From Malaciobacter molluscorum LMG 25693 (GTDB lineage: Bacteria; Campylobacterota; Campylobacteria; Campylobacterales; Arcobacteraceae), in contig NZ_CP032098.1 in NCBI RefSeq assembly GCF_003544935.1, positions 1,984,001-2,048,000 on the forward strand: DNA of 64,000 nucleotides, given 5' to 3'. Made by a program: the position numbers and the translations under genes. Below the pieces are notes generated by a model. That model saw only the letters and a program-made list of their open reading frames with translations. It searched no databases and had not been told where the DNA came from. Position 1 is the first letter of the stretch. The number at the start of each line of letters is the position of its first letter. Below are positions 16,418 through 29,800 of the stretch, in pieces.

Positions 16418-18782
16418 GCTCAATAACACGTTCAAACATCTCTTTTATTTCTAACTCATGACTTATAAGAAATATTTGTCTATATTGCTCTTTAATTGTA
16501 TTAAAAGCCTCTAATATTTCCAGTCTTCTATTTTCATCTTGGCTTCCAAATACTTCATCAAAAGCTAAAAAAGATATTTGTGAACTACCACTTAATTCTT
16601 GTAAAGTTTTAGATATAGCTATTCTTAAAACTAAATTTGCTAAATCAATTTCTCCTCCACTAAATCTTTCTATTGGATATTTTCTATTTTCATCATAAAT
16701 AAAAAAATCAAAATCATTAGAGACTTCTATTAATTGATATTTACCTTTTGTAATTTTTGCATACATATTTGAAGCAATTTGAGATATTCTTGGTGCAATT
16801 TTTGAATTTATTGTAGTTTTAAAATCCTGTAAAGTAATTTTTATTTTTGTATAATCATTTAAGTCATCAATTTTCTTTTGTAAAATATTATTTTTATGAT
16901 TATTCTCATCTAACTGTTTCGTAATATTTTTTATCTCATTTTTAATTCTTGAATCTTCTAATTTTTTATCATGAATTAAATCAGATAAATCATCTTTTTG
17001 TTTTCTCATTTTTTCTATTTGTAATTGTAAATTTTTATGAGCTATTTCATCATATTTAATTGATTCAAACTCGATATTTCTATTTTTGATATTTGATTTT
17101 GAATTATCAATATTTTTTTCTTGTTCTTGTAGATTATTAATTATTGTCTTTTCTCTTTCAAGTTGAGTTTGTAAAGTTAAAAAATATTCATAATCTTTTC
17201 TAATTACTTCTAGTTTCTCTTTTAATAATTTGTGTTGCTTTTCATCATAAATATAAGAACTTAACTTATCTATTTGATCATTATTATTTTTACCTCTTAA
17301 TTTTATATCTTCCAAATAGTTTAAATTATTTGATAAATCTTTCTTCTTTTCATGTAATAAATATATTTTTGAATGAAGTTGTTTTTCTTTTTTGTTAGAT
17401 TCATCTAAAATAAGCTGCTTCTGATTTATTTCTTCTAATAATGTATTTAATTTAATATTATATTCTTCAATATTTTTTTTATAATTAGATTCTATTAAAT
17501 TATATAAATTATCTAATACCATGTCATAATCATCTAACAAATCTCTTGTACAAGTTGGACATTTAGAATTTTTACCTAATTTTTGTATTGTTTCTATTTT
17601 ATTTTTTGTATCATTAATTAGATTTTCTTCACCTGCAATTTTGTCTCTTAATTCTCTTTCTGTGATTTTTTTATCTTGTAACTGTTTTTGATAAATAATA
17701 ATATTTTCTTTTATTGAATTGTGTTCTTTTTCTATATTTGCTAATTGTTTTAATTGTTCTTCCAAATAAGAAATATCATCCTTTTGCTTTTTATATGAAA
17801 GTCTTAACTCATCTCTTTCTTTTATTAGTGCTTCTTTTTTAAGAAACTTTTCTTTTAAGATATCTTGTTCTTTTACTTTTGATAATAATTCTTCATATAA
17901 AATTTTTACATTCTTTACTTTTTCAAACTCTATTTTTTGTTTATTTAATAATTCTAATTCTTCTTTATATTTTTGCAAATTTTTTTTAAAAGACAAAAGA
18001 TTTGTTTCTTCAAGTTTTATACTATATTCTAAACTCTTTTTTTGTTCTTTTATTTTATTAAAAATTTCAAGTTCATCTCTTTTTTTATTCTCATTTTTAA
18101 TTAATTCTTCTTTTTTCTTTTCTTCAGCAAATATTTGCGAATTTAAAATCTTTAAATTATCATTATTGTATTTTAACTTTTTATTAAGTTCATCAACATC
18201 TTCAATACTTAAAAGATAAGATGAAAAATTTTTTATATCTCTATTTAAATCTCTAAGTGATAAAGTTAAAAAGTTTTCTACAAAATCAATTTTTTCTAAA
18301 CCAAGAAGTTTTCTTATCATTTTTTTTCGTTCTTCTTTATCTAAACCACTTAATTTAGTTAATTCTTTTTGAGAAGCAAATAACGTACTTAAAAAAGCCT
18401 CTTTATTCATCTTTGTTAATTTAATTATCTCTTTTGTTACTTCTTTTGCACCATTTGTTATTAGTTCAGCATTTTTAAATAATTTTGCATTAGCAATTAA
18501 ATTTTTACCTCTAAATTCTCTTGATACAATATATTCACAATTATCAAATTCAAAATACAATTTAACTTTTAACTCATCTTTTAATTCTGCACTTACATTT
18601 TTAATCAGTTCTTTAGAACCTTTATTTTTTAGTTCACCATATAAAGCAAATAATATTGCATCAAAGATAGTTGATTTTCCACTTCCATTTTTTCCAATAA
18701 TTCCTGTTAATCCATCAAAAAATTCAAAAGTAAACTCTTTATATTTTTTAAAGTTTTTTAAATACAATTTAGATAGTATCAT
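16413..18782 (-). CDS. sbcC: SbcC/Rad50-like exonuclease ATPase subunit
   Basis: 789 residues. N-terminal Walker A is GIIGKNGSGKSTIFDA; long coiled coils (about 170-380 and 430-640) flank the zinc hook CPTC (C408, C411); the C-terminus has the ABC signature FSGGE, Walker B (FLAFDEVFGSQD) and a switch His. Together with SbcD it opens hairpins and blocked double-strand ends in DNA. It is shorter than the E. coli protein (about 1,050) because the coiled coil is shorter, as in archaeal Rad50. Its start overlaps the sbcD end by 14 bases, so the two are coupled. Confidence 0.92.
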   Translation of the reverse strand: MILSKLYLKNFKKYKEFTFEFFDGLTGIIGKNGSGKSTIFDAILFALYGELKNKGSKELIKNVSAELKDELKVKLYFEFDNCEYIVSREFRGKNLIANAKLFKNAELITNGAKEVTKEIIKLTKMNKEAFLSTLFASQKELTKLSGLDKEERKKMIRKLLGLEKIDFVENFLTLSLRDLNRDIKNFSSYLLSIEDVDELNKKLKYNNDNLKILNSQIFAEEKKKEELIKNENKKRDELEIFNKIKEQKKSLEYSIKLEETNLLSFKKNLQKYKEELELLNKQKIEFEKVKNVKILYEELLSKVKEQDILKEKFLKKEALIKERDELRLSYKKQKDDISYLEEQLKQLANIEKEHNSIKENIIIYQKQLQDKKITERELRDKIAGEENLINDTKNKIETIQKLGKNSKCPTCTRDLLDDYDMVLDNLYNLIESNYKKNIEEYNIKLNTLLEEINQKQLILDESNKKEKQLHSKIYLLHEKKKDLSNNLNYLEDIKLRGKNNNDQIDKLSSYIYDEKQHKLLKEKLEVIRKDYEYFLTLQTQLEREKTIINNLQEQEKNIDNSKSNIKNRNIEFESIKYDEIAHKNLQLQIEKMRKQKDDLSDLIHDKKLEDSRIKNEIKNITKQLDENNHKNNILQKKIDDLNDYTKIKITLQDFKTTINSKIAPRISQIASNMYAKITKGKYQLIEVSNDFDFFIYDENRKYPIERFSGGEIDLANLVLRIAISKTLQELSGSSQISFLAFDEVFGSQDENRRLEILEAFNTIKEQYRQIFLISHELEIKEMFERVIEL

Positions 18783-19890
18783 CTATACTATCCTCATATT
18801 TATCAAATAATTCATCTGTTTTTAATTTTAATCTATTAAATTCATGTTCTAAACTATTTTGTTTTAAATATTCCGTGAAATACTCTTTTAAAGAAATTGA
18901 TTGAATATCTTCAAGTGTAGCTTCATTTTGAGATATAAATTCCCTTTTTATTACAAGATAAAAGCAAGATGGCAAATAACTTTTAATCTCTTTATTAGAG
19001 ATATTTATAGAATCCATTATATTTAAATTTTTTATTGTTAACTGAACTATACAATTTTCTAAAGTATTATTTTTATTTATATTTTCTAACTGGTTAAATA
19101 TATCATTTGCATCAATTTCAAAACTTAAAAATTCTCTTACATTAATTTGTTTAAATTCAATGATTAAATCATCGTTTGATAAATCTAAGTATATAAATCC
19201 CTTATTATTTCTTTTATCATTAAATGATGTTCTTTCACTACTTCCACTATAATATACATTTTCATAACTTTTTACATTTGAAAAACCATGCCAATGTCCT
19301 AATGCAACATAATCCATAATATTAAATAGAAACTCTTTTTCCTGGGGGAAAACAAATTCTCCAAATTCACTCATTAAATAGCTAGCTCCAACGCTACAAT
19401 GAAGCATCAATACATTTTTTTTATTAGGATTTATACTATTTTCAATATTTACTAATTCATTATCAATACAATTTTCATCATTTAAATGCGGTAATGCATG
19501 AAAAATAATATTATCAAATTCAAACATTTCATATTTATTTTTATATGCACAATAGATATTTTCAAAACCATCAAATATTGAAAGAATAGGTAAAGAACTC
19601 TTAGTTCTTGGAGTAGAATGATTACCTGCAATAATAATAATTGGAATATCTAATTCATTAAGTTTCTTTAACCTATCTAATGCAAAAGAGATAGCCCTAT
19701 TAGATGGGCTACTTCTATGAAATAAATCACCTGTATGAATAATATAATCAGGGGATAACTTTATAATATTATCAACAATAGAATCAAAAGCAGAATAAAA
19801 ATCAGCTTCTCTTTGATTTATTCCATCTTCATTAATTATATCCAAATCATTAAAACCTAAATGTGTATCACTAAAATGTATAATTTTCAA
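18769..19890 (-). CDS. sbcD: SbcD/Mre11-like nuclease subunit
   Basis: 373 residues. The calcineurin-like phosphoesterase motifs are all present: SDTHLGF (D8, H10), HTGDLFHR, AGNHSTPR, LHCS and GHWHG, which bind two Mn2+ ions; a C-terminal region binds the SbcC coiled coil. Acts as the nuclease of the SbcCD repair complex. First gene of the sbcDC operon, reading away from the small membrane-peptide gene on the other strand. Confidence 0.92.
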   Translation of the reverse strand: MKIIHFSDTHLGFNDLDIINEDGINQREADFYSAFDSIVDNIIKLSPDYIIHTGDLFHRSSPSNRAISFALDRLKKLNELDIPIIIIAGNHSTPRTKSSLPILSIFDGFENIYCAYKNKYEMFEFDNIIFHALPHLNDENCIDNELVNIENSINPNKKNVLMLHCSVGASYLMSEFGEFVFPQEKEFLFNIMDYVALGHWHGFSNVKSYENVYYSGSSERTSFNDKRNNKGFIYLDLSNDDLIIEFKQINVREFLSFEIDANDIFNQLENINKNNTLENCIVQLTIKNLNIMDSINISNKEIKSYLPSCFYLVIKREFISQNEATLEDIQSISLKEYFTEYLKQNSLEHEFNRLKLKTDELFDKYEDSIDDTI

Positions 19891-19969
19891 TTAGCACCAA
19901 CTTAATATTTTATTTTAAAGAAAATCTTATTTTTTATAAAAAAGTCACAAGTTTATTAGATTAGCAAAG

Positions 19970-19975
19970 TATAAT
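19970..19975 (+). promoter_or_regulatory. -10 box for the 24-residue peptide gene
   Basis: A perfect TATAAT within GCAAAGTATAATAAAC, 23 bases before the start codon and just ahead of the ribosome site AAAAGGATTGTT. Confidence 0.6.
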
Positions 19976-19998
19976 AAACTTTTATTAAAAGGATTGTT

Positions 19999-20073
19999 AT
20001 GTTATCATTCACTGCAATGCTAAGTATCGTTATTGGTTTATATTTAGCACTAATTACAACTTTATTATTATAA
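19999..20073 (+). CDS. 24-residue hydrophobic membrane peptide
   Basis: ATG at 19999 opens 24 codons: an N-terminal MLSFTAML, then SIVIGLYLALITTLLL, one transmembrane helix with no charged residue. It has a TATAAT box and an AAAAGGA site at proper spacing, so it is likely translated although far below usual length cutoffs. The stop abuts the stop of the convergent gene at 20074. No family is recognised; small subunits of membrane enzymes and type I toxins look like this, but nothing nearby decides. Confidence 0.6.
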   Translation: MLSFTAMLSIVIGLYLALITTLLL

Positions 20074-20610
20074 TTATTTTAAAAGATAAGGTAAATCTCT
20101 TTTCAAACTCTCTAATAAATCTTCATTTAAAAAGAATTTACTGTATGATAGTTCTGGATGTTTATATACAAAAGAACAAATATATCTATTTTTTCTAAGT
20201 ACATCTACTGCTTGCTCTAAATTAACTCTATTTGAATCATCTAAATTGTAATAATCATAAATTTTATGCAAAGGTTTTTTGATATTCTTATCTTTTATAA
20301 AAACAATAGAATCATCAAAAAATTCAATTACATTTTCATCATTATTTTTTATTTTGCAAAATGCAAGTTGCACATCATCAAAAGTTATATCAAATTTATA
20401 ACCTAATAATAGTATCTTTTTAACATTTGATAAATCATTTTGTTGAAAATAATATTGTAAAAGAAGTTTTAAATAATGATCTCTCAAATCCTCTTCTTGC
20501 TTTAATAATTCATCTACAATAATATCAGCATCTTCTATTTTTTTATTTTTAATAAAATCATTATGTAAAACTGATATTTGTGCAATAATTTCATGCAATC
20601 TATTACTCAT
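20074..20610 (-). CDS. Unknown protein, 178 residues
   Basis: Mostly helical and acidic, with repeated Leu/Tyr pairs (LRDHYLKLLLQYYFQQND) that give a TPR- or HEAT-like impression, no Cys pair and no membrane segment. I do not recognise it. It begins 113 bp beyond the rRNA operon terminator on the same strand, behind ATAAGGATATTAT. The stretch 20611-20723 upstream holds no gene; it is unusually purine-rich on the plus strand (several GGAGG). Confidence 0.65.
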   Translation of the reverse strand: MSNRLHEIIAQISVLHNDFIKNKKIEDADIIVDELLKQEEDLRDHYLKLLLQYYFQQNDLSNVKKILLLGYKFDITFDDVQLAFCKIKNNDENVIEFFDDSIVFIKDKNIKKPLHKIYDYYNLDDSNRVNLEQAVDVLRKNRYICSFVYKHPELSYSKFFLNEDLLESLKRDLPYLLK

Positions 20611-20723
20611 ATAATATCCTTATTAAATATAGTAGATTATACCTACTTAAGGTTAATGAAACATGAATTAAAAAAAAGGAGATAAAGATAAATAAAAGGG
20701 TGAAGGAGGAGGTGAAAGGAGGT

Positions 20724-20776
20724 AAAAAAAAAGGCTTAGTTAAGAATACTAGAAAAAAGTATAAATAACTAAACCT
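20724..20776 (-). terminator. rRNA operon terminator
   Basis: On the minus strand AGGTTTAGTTA (20776-20766) pairs with TAACTAAGCCT (20742-20732) with an inner ATACT/AGTAT stem, followed by a run of nine T. It stands 16 bases beyond the 5S gene. Confidence 0.85.
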
Positions 20777-20791
20777 AAAAATAAAACTCAA

Positions 20792-20909
20792 AAGCTGGCA
20801 GAGACCTACGTTTCCACACCTGAAAGGTGCAGTATTATCAGCGCTGAAGTGCTTGACTTCCAGGTTCGGAATGGAGCTGGGTATTTCCACTTCGCTTTTT
20901 CCACCAGCA
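20792..20909 (-). rRNA. rrf: 5S ribosomal RNA
   Basis: About 117 bases, bounded by the complementary ends GCTGGTGG and GCTGGCAG-like termini, with the conserved CCGAACCTGGAAGT and GAAACGTAGGT segments. Last gene of the operon before the terminator. Ends are accurate to a few bases. Confidence 0.9.
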
Positions 20910-21049
20910 ATATGAGTATACAATGAACTTATCATTCACTCTATACTCACATTCTTATGAGCTCTTTTATATTAAAGTCTTTTTCTTCTTTCAATAACTA
21001 ACACAACTACTTAGTAAACTTAATAAGATAGTAAACCAAGTTAATTAAT

Positions 21050-23957
<2,908 letters not shown>

Positions 23958-24240
23958 TTTAAGTTAGCCTAAAAAAATCTTACGATTTCTCCAGGGTACC
24001 TTTTATAAAACAATATCTCTATTATTTTACCTTGATAATTATTCCTTGGCTACTATCTTATTAAATTTAATAAAATAGTTGTGTTCTTTCTTTTTATCTT
24101 TGAAATTGTTATTTCTTAGAAAAATTTAGACTTTAACATTATATTTTTAAATAACTTGATTACTCTTGTAATCTTTTGGTTTTTTTTGAAACCAAATATA
24201 AATCTTACTTTTTTTAAGACTTATATTTAGTTTCTTCAAA

Positions 24241-24316
24241 TGGTGGAGATAAGCGGGATCGAACCGCTGACCTCCTGCGTGCAAGGCAGGCGCTCTCCCA
24301 GCTGAGCTATATCCCC
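24241..24316 (-). tRNA. tRNA-Ala (anticodon TGC)
   Basis: 76 bases with encoded CCA. Acceptor GGGGATA, D-arm AGCTCAGCTGGGAGAGC, anticodon loop CTTGCAC giving TGC, and T-loop GTTCGATCC. In the 16S-23S spacer. Confidence 0.97.
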
Positions 24317-24370
24317 ATTTGTATTTCTTATTTGGTATTCTTCTAATCTTTAAAGATTATTCAATCTTCA

Positions 24371-24447
24371 TGGTGGGCCTACCAGGACTTGAACCTGGGA
24401 CCTCACGATTATCAGTCGAGCGCTCTAGCCAGCTGAGCTATAGGCCC
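24371..24447 (-). tRNA. tRNA-Ile (anticodon GAT)
   Basis: 77 bases with encoded CCA. Acceptor GGGCCTA, D-arm AGCTCAGCTGGCTAGAGC, anticodon loop CTGATAA giving GAT, T-loop GTTCAAGTC. First tRNA of the spacer after 16S. Confidence 0.97.
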
Positions 24448-24537
24448 ATTCACCTATTGTTATCAAATAATCTTTATAAACTGAATATCCTAGATCTTTT
24501 TGCTAGATAAGAATCGAATCTTATCTAGTCTTCTCTG

Positions 24538-26054
<1,517 letters not shown>

Positions 26055-26193
26055 ATTTTTTGAATGTTTAATTCTCTGACTAATTAATCTCTTAATTACT
26101 CGTGTTATAGACGAAGAATTTTTATTTCTTCTTGTTTTTTATATATCTAGTATATTCAGTTTATAAAGATTACTTATCTTTACCAAACTTCTC

Positions 26194-26205
26194 TGTTAAA
26201 GAACT
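26194..26205 (-). promoter_or_regulatory. boxA-like antitermination element in the rRNA leader
   Basis: AGTTCTTTAACA on the minus strand matches the boxA core (NusB/S10 binding) and lies between the promoter and 16S. The rest of the leader (26055-26193) is AT-rich and holds the RNase III processing arm around 16S; no gene is seen in 26055-26415. Confidence 0.65.
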
Positions 26206-26246
26206 CTTCACTTTCTTCCTTCCGGCCTCAGCGAATTTGGACGGGA

Positions 26247-26275
26247 ATTATAGTCTCTTTTCCCCTCTTTGTCAA
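26247..26275 (-). promoter_or_regulatory. rRNA operon promoter, full sigma-70 consensus
   Basis: TTGACA (26275-26270), a 17-base spacer and TATAAT (26252-26247) on the minus strand, with an AT-rich UP-like stretch upstream. Most promoters here lack a -35, so this perfect match marks a very strong promoter. Confidence 0.9.
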
Positions 26276-26415
26276 GAGCTACAACTTAATAAAAGCTTAA
26301 ATTTTGAAAATCACGTTTCGAATATTTTTTTTATCTATATTTTATAGAGTTTTATATTGTTTGTTTTTTAATTTTTTGAATAATTTAAGTTAATTTATTT
26401 ATAAAGAAGAAATAA

Positions 26416-26441
26416 AATAAGTAGTTATTTAACTACTTATT
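26416..26441 (-). terminator. Terminator after the MTA/SAH nucleosidase gene
   Basis: AATAAGTAGTT and AACTACTTATT pair over 11 bp with a four-base loop and overlap the stop codon; on the minus strand TTATTTTATTT follows. It separates the gene from the rRNA promoter. Confidence 0.65.
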
Positions 26442-27131
26442 TTTTAAAGATTTAGCAATTTTTATTACATAATCAGCAGAAATTTTTGCACTTGATTTTA
26501 AAAATTCATCAAAATCAAAATTAGCATCCATATCTGCACTATCAGATATAGATCGTAATATAAAGAAAGGAACATTTAAGGCATTACAAACAACTGCGAC
26601 ACTAGCACCTTCCATTTCCAATGCATCAGCTTTAAATGTATTTAATATAAAATTTTTTCTTTCAACAGAATTTACAAATTGATCTCCTGTTGCAATTGTT
26701 CCTTCTAATACTTTTATATTATTATCAAGGGCAACTTTTTTTGCAACTTCTCTAATCTTTTTAGAAGTATCAATAAAAACATTTCCACCAGGAACATAAC
26801 CATATGGATGTCCAAAAGCAACAATATCTAAATCATGCTGACACAATTTATCTGCAATTACTAAATCACCAATTTTTAAATTATTATTAACTGCACCTGC
26901 AACACCTGAAAATAAGAGTGTATCACAACCAAATTTTTCAATCATTGTACTTGCAGTTAAACTTGCAAATACTTTACCAATTTTAGAATAAGCTATCACT
27001 ACATCTAAACCATCAAGATTTGCTTCATAATATTTATTATCAGCATATTCTGTTATTTTTATATTTTCAAAATATTCTAAAAGAGGTTCTATTTCCTCTT
27101 GCATTGCACCCATTATTGCTAATTTATTCAT
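26433..27131 (-). CDS. mtnN: MTA/SAH/aminodeoxyfutalosine nucleosidase
   Basis: 232 residues. Catalytic Glu in GAMQEEI (E13), purine-site EMEGASVA and the catalytic Asp in SISDSADMD match the MTAN family. In Campylobacterota this enzyme removes adenine from methylthioadenosine and S-adenosylhomocysteine and also from 6-amino-6-deoxyfutalosine in the futalosine route to menaquinone (MqnB role). The adenine released would feed the adenine deaminase seen at 3587. Overlaps fabD by 8 bases at its start. Confidence 0.9.
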   Translation of the reverse strand: MNKLAIMGAMQEEIEPLLEYFENIKITEYADNKYYEANLDGLDVVIAYSKIGKVFASLTASTMIEKFGCDTLLFSGVAGAVNNNLKIGDLVIADKLCQHDLDIVAFGHPYGYVPGGNVFIDTSKKIREVAKKVALDNNIKVLEGTIATGDQFVNSVERKNFILNTFKADALEMEGASVAVVCNALNVPFFILRSISDSADMDANFDFDEFLKSSAKISADYVIKIAKSLKNK

Positions 27132-28056
27132 TTAAAGCCTCAATTGTTTTATTTAATGTATCAAAATCACTAACATTATATGTAGGTTTTTTTGTTATTT
27201 TTCTATTTAATCCTTTAAGTACAATACCATTACCAAATTCAATAAAAGCATCAACATCAGATTCTTTTGAAGATATAGAATGTTTATATTTTACAGGATT
27301 AATTAATTGTTCAGATAATAGTTCTATCGCCTCTTCTTTAGTATTATAAGCTTTAGCAGTTACATTTGATATTACATCTGTTAAAAACTCATCTTTTAAA
27401 TACTCTTCTAAATATGGTTTTAAGTTTTCAACTGCACTTTGCAATAACTCACAATGGCTTGCAACTGACATATCAAGGACAATAGCTCTTTTTGCTCCAG
27501 CTTCTTTAAAAGTATCAACTAAACTTTCTAAATCAGTTTTTAATCCAGCAAGAACAATTTGTCCGTCCATATTGTAATTTGCTGCCCAAACATTAAGTCC
27601 TTTTGATCTTTGTTCTTCACACATTTTTTCAACAGTTAAATCATCTAATCCAACTAAAGCCATCATTCCTGCTCCTGCTCCTGCACAAGCCTCATTCATA
27701 AATATTCCTCTTTTATGAACTAATTCTATAGCATCTAGATAATCTATTGCTCCAGCACTAACCAATGCAGAAAATTCACCTAAAGAATGACCTAAAACAA
27801 ATTCAGGTTTTATAGTATATTTATCATTGAAAATTTTATTTGCAATTGAAGATACTAATAATATTGCAGGTTGAGTATATTCTGTTTGCCCTATTTTATC
27901 ATTTTCTTCAAATAGTAATTCTTCAAAATTAATTCTTAATCTTTCACTGGCTTTTGAAATCATATCTTTTGCTATTTCACTATTTTCGAAAAAATCTTTT
28001 CCCATACCAATTTTTTGGCTTCCTTGTCCAGGGAAAATAAAAGCAACTTTTTTCAT
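27124..28056 (-). CDS. fabD: Malonyl-CoA:ACP transacylase
   Basis: 310 residues. FPGQGSQ at the N-terminus, nucleophile Ser in GHSLGEFSALV, then Arg and the catalytic His in VASHCELL, with QTEYTQPAILL. It loads malonate from CoA onto ACP for fatty-acid elongation, in the cytoplasm. Short gap-free link (8-base overlap) to mtnN downstream; a twin hairpin separates it from slyD upstream. Begins at ATG after AAGGTAAAAAA. Confidence 0.94.
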   Translation of the reverse strand: MKKVAFIFPGQGSQKIGMGKDFFENSEIAKDMISKASERLRINFEELLFEENDKIGQTEYTQPAILLVSSIANKIFNDKYTIKPEFVLGHSLGEFSALVSAGAIDYLDAIELVHKRGIFMNEACAGAGAGMMALVGLDDLTVEKMCEEQRSKGLNVWAANYNMDGQIVLAGLKTDLESLVDTFKEAGAKRAIVLDMSVASHCELLQSAVENLKPYLEEYLKDEFLTDVISNVTAKAYNTKEEAIELLSEQLINPVKYKHSISSKESDVDAFIEFGNGIVLKGLNRKITKKPTYNVSDFDTLNKTIEALNE

Positions 28057-28090
28057 TTTTTTACCTTAATATTAAATTTTAATCATAGTT

Positions 28091-28167
28091 AAAACTATTT
28101 TTAAAAAGCAAAAGTTTACTTCTTAAAAATAGTTTTGCCCAAAAGTGTTCTACACTCTTGGGCAAAA
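28091..28167. terminator. Two overlapping hairpins between slyD and fabD
   Basis: One is a perfect 14-bp repeat, AAAACTATTTTTAA (28091-28104) with TTAAAAATAGTTTT (28123-28136). The other is TTTTGCCCAAAAGTG (28133-28147) with CACTCTTGGGCAAAA (28153-28167), one G-T pair. They share 28133-28136. The GC-rich one followed by an AT-rich run reads as the slyD terminator. Confidence 0.55.
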
Positions 28168-28192
28168 AAAAGTATTCTAATTTAGAATTAAA

Positions 28193-28771
28193 TTAGTGTC
28201 CGCAACCGCATCCACCAGATTGTTTTTCTCCTCCTTCAGATGAGCAACAACCACCTTCACCGTGGTCATGGTCATGGTGACCACCACCACAACAACCACC
28301 ACCCATAGCAGCCATACCACCAACAACACCAGTTTCAATTTCTTCTTCAGTTGCATCTCTTAAAGATAATACTGCTACAGAGAACATTAAACTTTTACCT
28401 GCCATTGGATGATTATAATCAATTGTTACATCATTATCTGTAAAAGATTTTACAGTTACTTGTACAGTTTCACCATTTTCTCCAGTTCCATAAAGACTCA
28501 TACCTTCTTGTAATTCAATTCCTGCAAATTGTTCTTTTGGTAAAGTTTGCATTGCTTCTTCATTATATTCACCATATGCATCTTTTGGCTCTACTAATAC
28601 ATCTGCTTCTTCATTTAAAGCCATTTCAACTAATTTCGTTTCTAAACCTGGAATAATTTGACCTTTACCTGAAACAAACTCTAGTGGTGCTCCACCAACA
28701 TTTGTATCTAAATGCTCACCTGAGTTTGCATCTTTAAGTGTGTACTCTATTCCAATTACTTTGTTTGACAT
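28193..28771 (-). CDS. slyD: FKBP-type prolyl isomerase with metal-binding tail (SlyD)
   Basis: 192 residues. An FKBP domain with an inserted flap (GEYNEEAMQTLPKEQF, YNHPMAGKSL) is followed from about residue 150 by a Gly/His/Cys-rich tail (GGGCCGGGHHDHDHGEGG and CGCGH). SlyD is a chaperone and prolyl isomerase that binds Ni2+ and helps mature [NiFe] hydrogenase and urease; whether such enzymes exist here is outside the window. It stands alone behind AGGAGAAATT. Confidence 0.92.
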   Translation of the reverse strand: MSNKVIGIEYTLKDANSGEHLDTNVGGAPLEFVSGKGQIIPGLETKLVEMALNEEADVLVEPKDAYGEYNEEAMQTLPKEQFAGIELQEGMSLYGTGENGETVQVTVKSFTDNDVTIDYNHPMAGKSLMFSVAVLSLRDATEEEIETGVVGGMAAMGGGCCGGGHHDHDHGEGGCCSSEGGEKQSGGCGCGH

Positions 28772-28794
28772 AATTTCTCCTATTTAAGTTTAAT

Positions 28795-29769
28795 TTATAA
28801 TTTTGATATATTCTTTGTTGCTATTTTTGCTTCTTTTGAACTTGGGTAAACATCAATTAATGTTCCATAAAACTTAGAAGCATTACTAAAATCTTTAATC
28901 TTTTCAAAAGATATAGCACTGTGTAATAAAAGCTTAGGCATCCAAGAGGCTTTATCATATAATACAGCTGATTGTTTAAAATATTTTATTGCCTTTTCAT
29001 ATTTATCTCTGTAATACCACATCTCACCAAGATAATAATTACTTTCAGCAGGTTTATAATTTAATTCAACTAACTGTTCAAACATTGGAATTGCTTTTGT
29101 AAAATAATCTTTTTTAAACAATTGTTTTGCTTCATCCAACATCTTTTTTTTATCTGCGAATGATAACTTTTTTGTTTTAGCTGATGATTTTATTTTTACA
29201 TTAGTTTTTTGGCCTAAACTTTTTTTAAATGCATTAAACTCATCTAATGTAACAAATTGTTTCATATTTGATTTCAATTCTGATACTGAAACATACTTTT
29301 TATTAATTTCATTTACTTCATTTGCTAATTTATCAATTGCATTTTTTAATGTATCTAAATTTTTCTTATTTTCTTTTTGAATATCTTCTTGCATTGTCAA
29401 TAATTGACTAGTTACTTTTTTTAGATTTTCAATATCTGTTGTATTTTTTGTACTAATATTTTCAGCTTCTTCAAGCTTTTTAATAATTTTATTTACATTT
29501 AATACAGTATCATTTAATTTTTTTGAATCACCTTCATATATTGATTCTATACCATCAATTCTTTGGCTAAGAGATTCTAATGTAGTCTTAACACCTTTAA
29601 ATTTTGTATCAATTTTACCTAAATCATTTTTATTTTTAAGAATATATTTTTCAGTCTTATTCAATCCGTAAGGTTTATCAGTATTCAAATCACCTGCACC
29701 AAAAACAGAAACTTCATTAGCAAAAGCTAATGAAGATAGTAAGATTATAGATGTTATTTTAATTTTCAT
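28795..29769 (-). CDS. Tol-Pal coordinating periplasmic TPR protein (CpoB/YbgF-like)
   Basis: 324 residues with a signal peptide (1-17, ending SSLAFA), a long charged coiled coil (about 35-190) and three TPR-like units at the C-terminus (AKQLFKKDYFTKAIPMFEQL, YYRDKYEKAIKYFKQS, FSNASKFYGTLIDVYPSS). That layout is the Tol-associated CpoB family, which links outer-membrane constriction with peptidoglycan synthesis in the periplasm. It follows pal by 31 bases, last in the tol operon. Confidence 0.8.
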   Translation of the reverse strand: MKIKITSIILLSSLAFANEVSVFGAGDLNTDKPYGLNKTEKYILKNKNDLGKIDTKFKGVKTTLESLSQRIDGIESIYEGDSKKLNDTVLNVNKIIKKLEEAENISTKNTTDIENLKKVTSQLLTMQEDIQKENKKNLDTLKNAIDKLANEVNEINKKYVSVSELKSNMKQFVTLDEFNAFKKSLGQKTNVKIKSSAKTKKLSFADKKKMLDEAKQLFKKDYFTKAIPMFEQLVELNYKPAESNYYLGEMWYYRDKYEKAIKYFKQSAVLYDKASWMPKLLLHSAISFEKIKDFSNASKFYGTLIDVYPSSKEAKIATKNISKL

Positions 29770-29800
29770 ATATTTCTATTTATTCTAAGCTCTAAAACTA

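Noticed and set aside
20603-20935. 110-residue ORF on the minus strand over the 5S gene
   Set aside because: It covers 5S rRNA and its terminator; low-complexity, no ribosome site.
24319-24510. 63-residue ORF in the tRNA spacer
   Set aside because: Runs antisense through tRNA-Ile; VGLPGLEPGT is the usual false tRNA translation.
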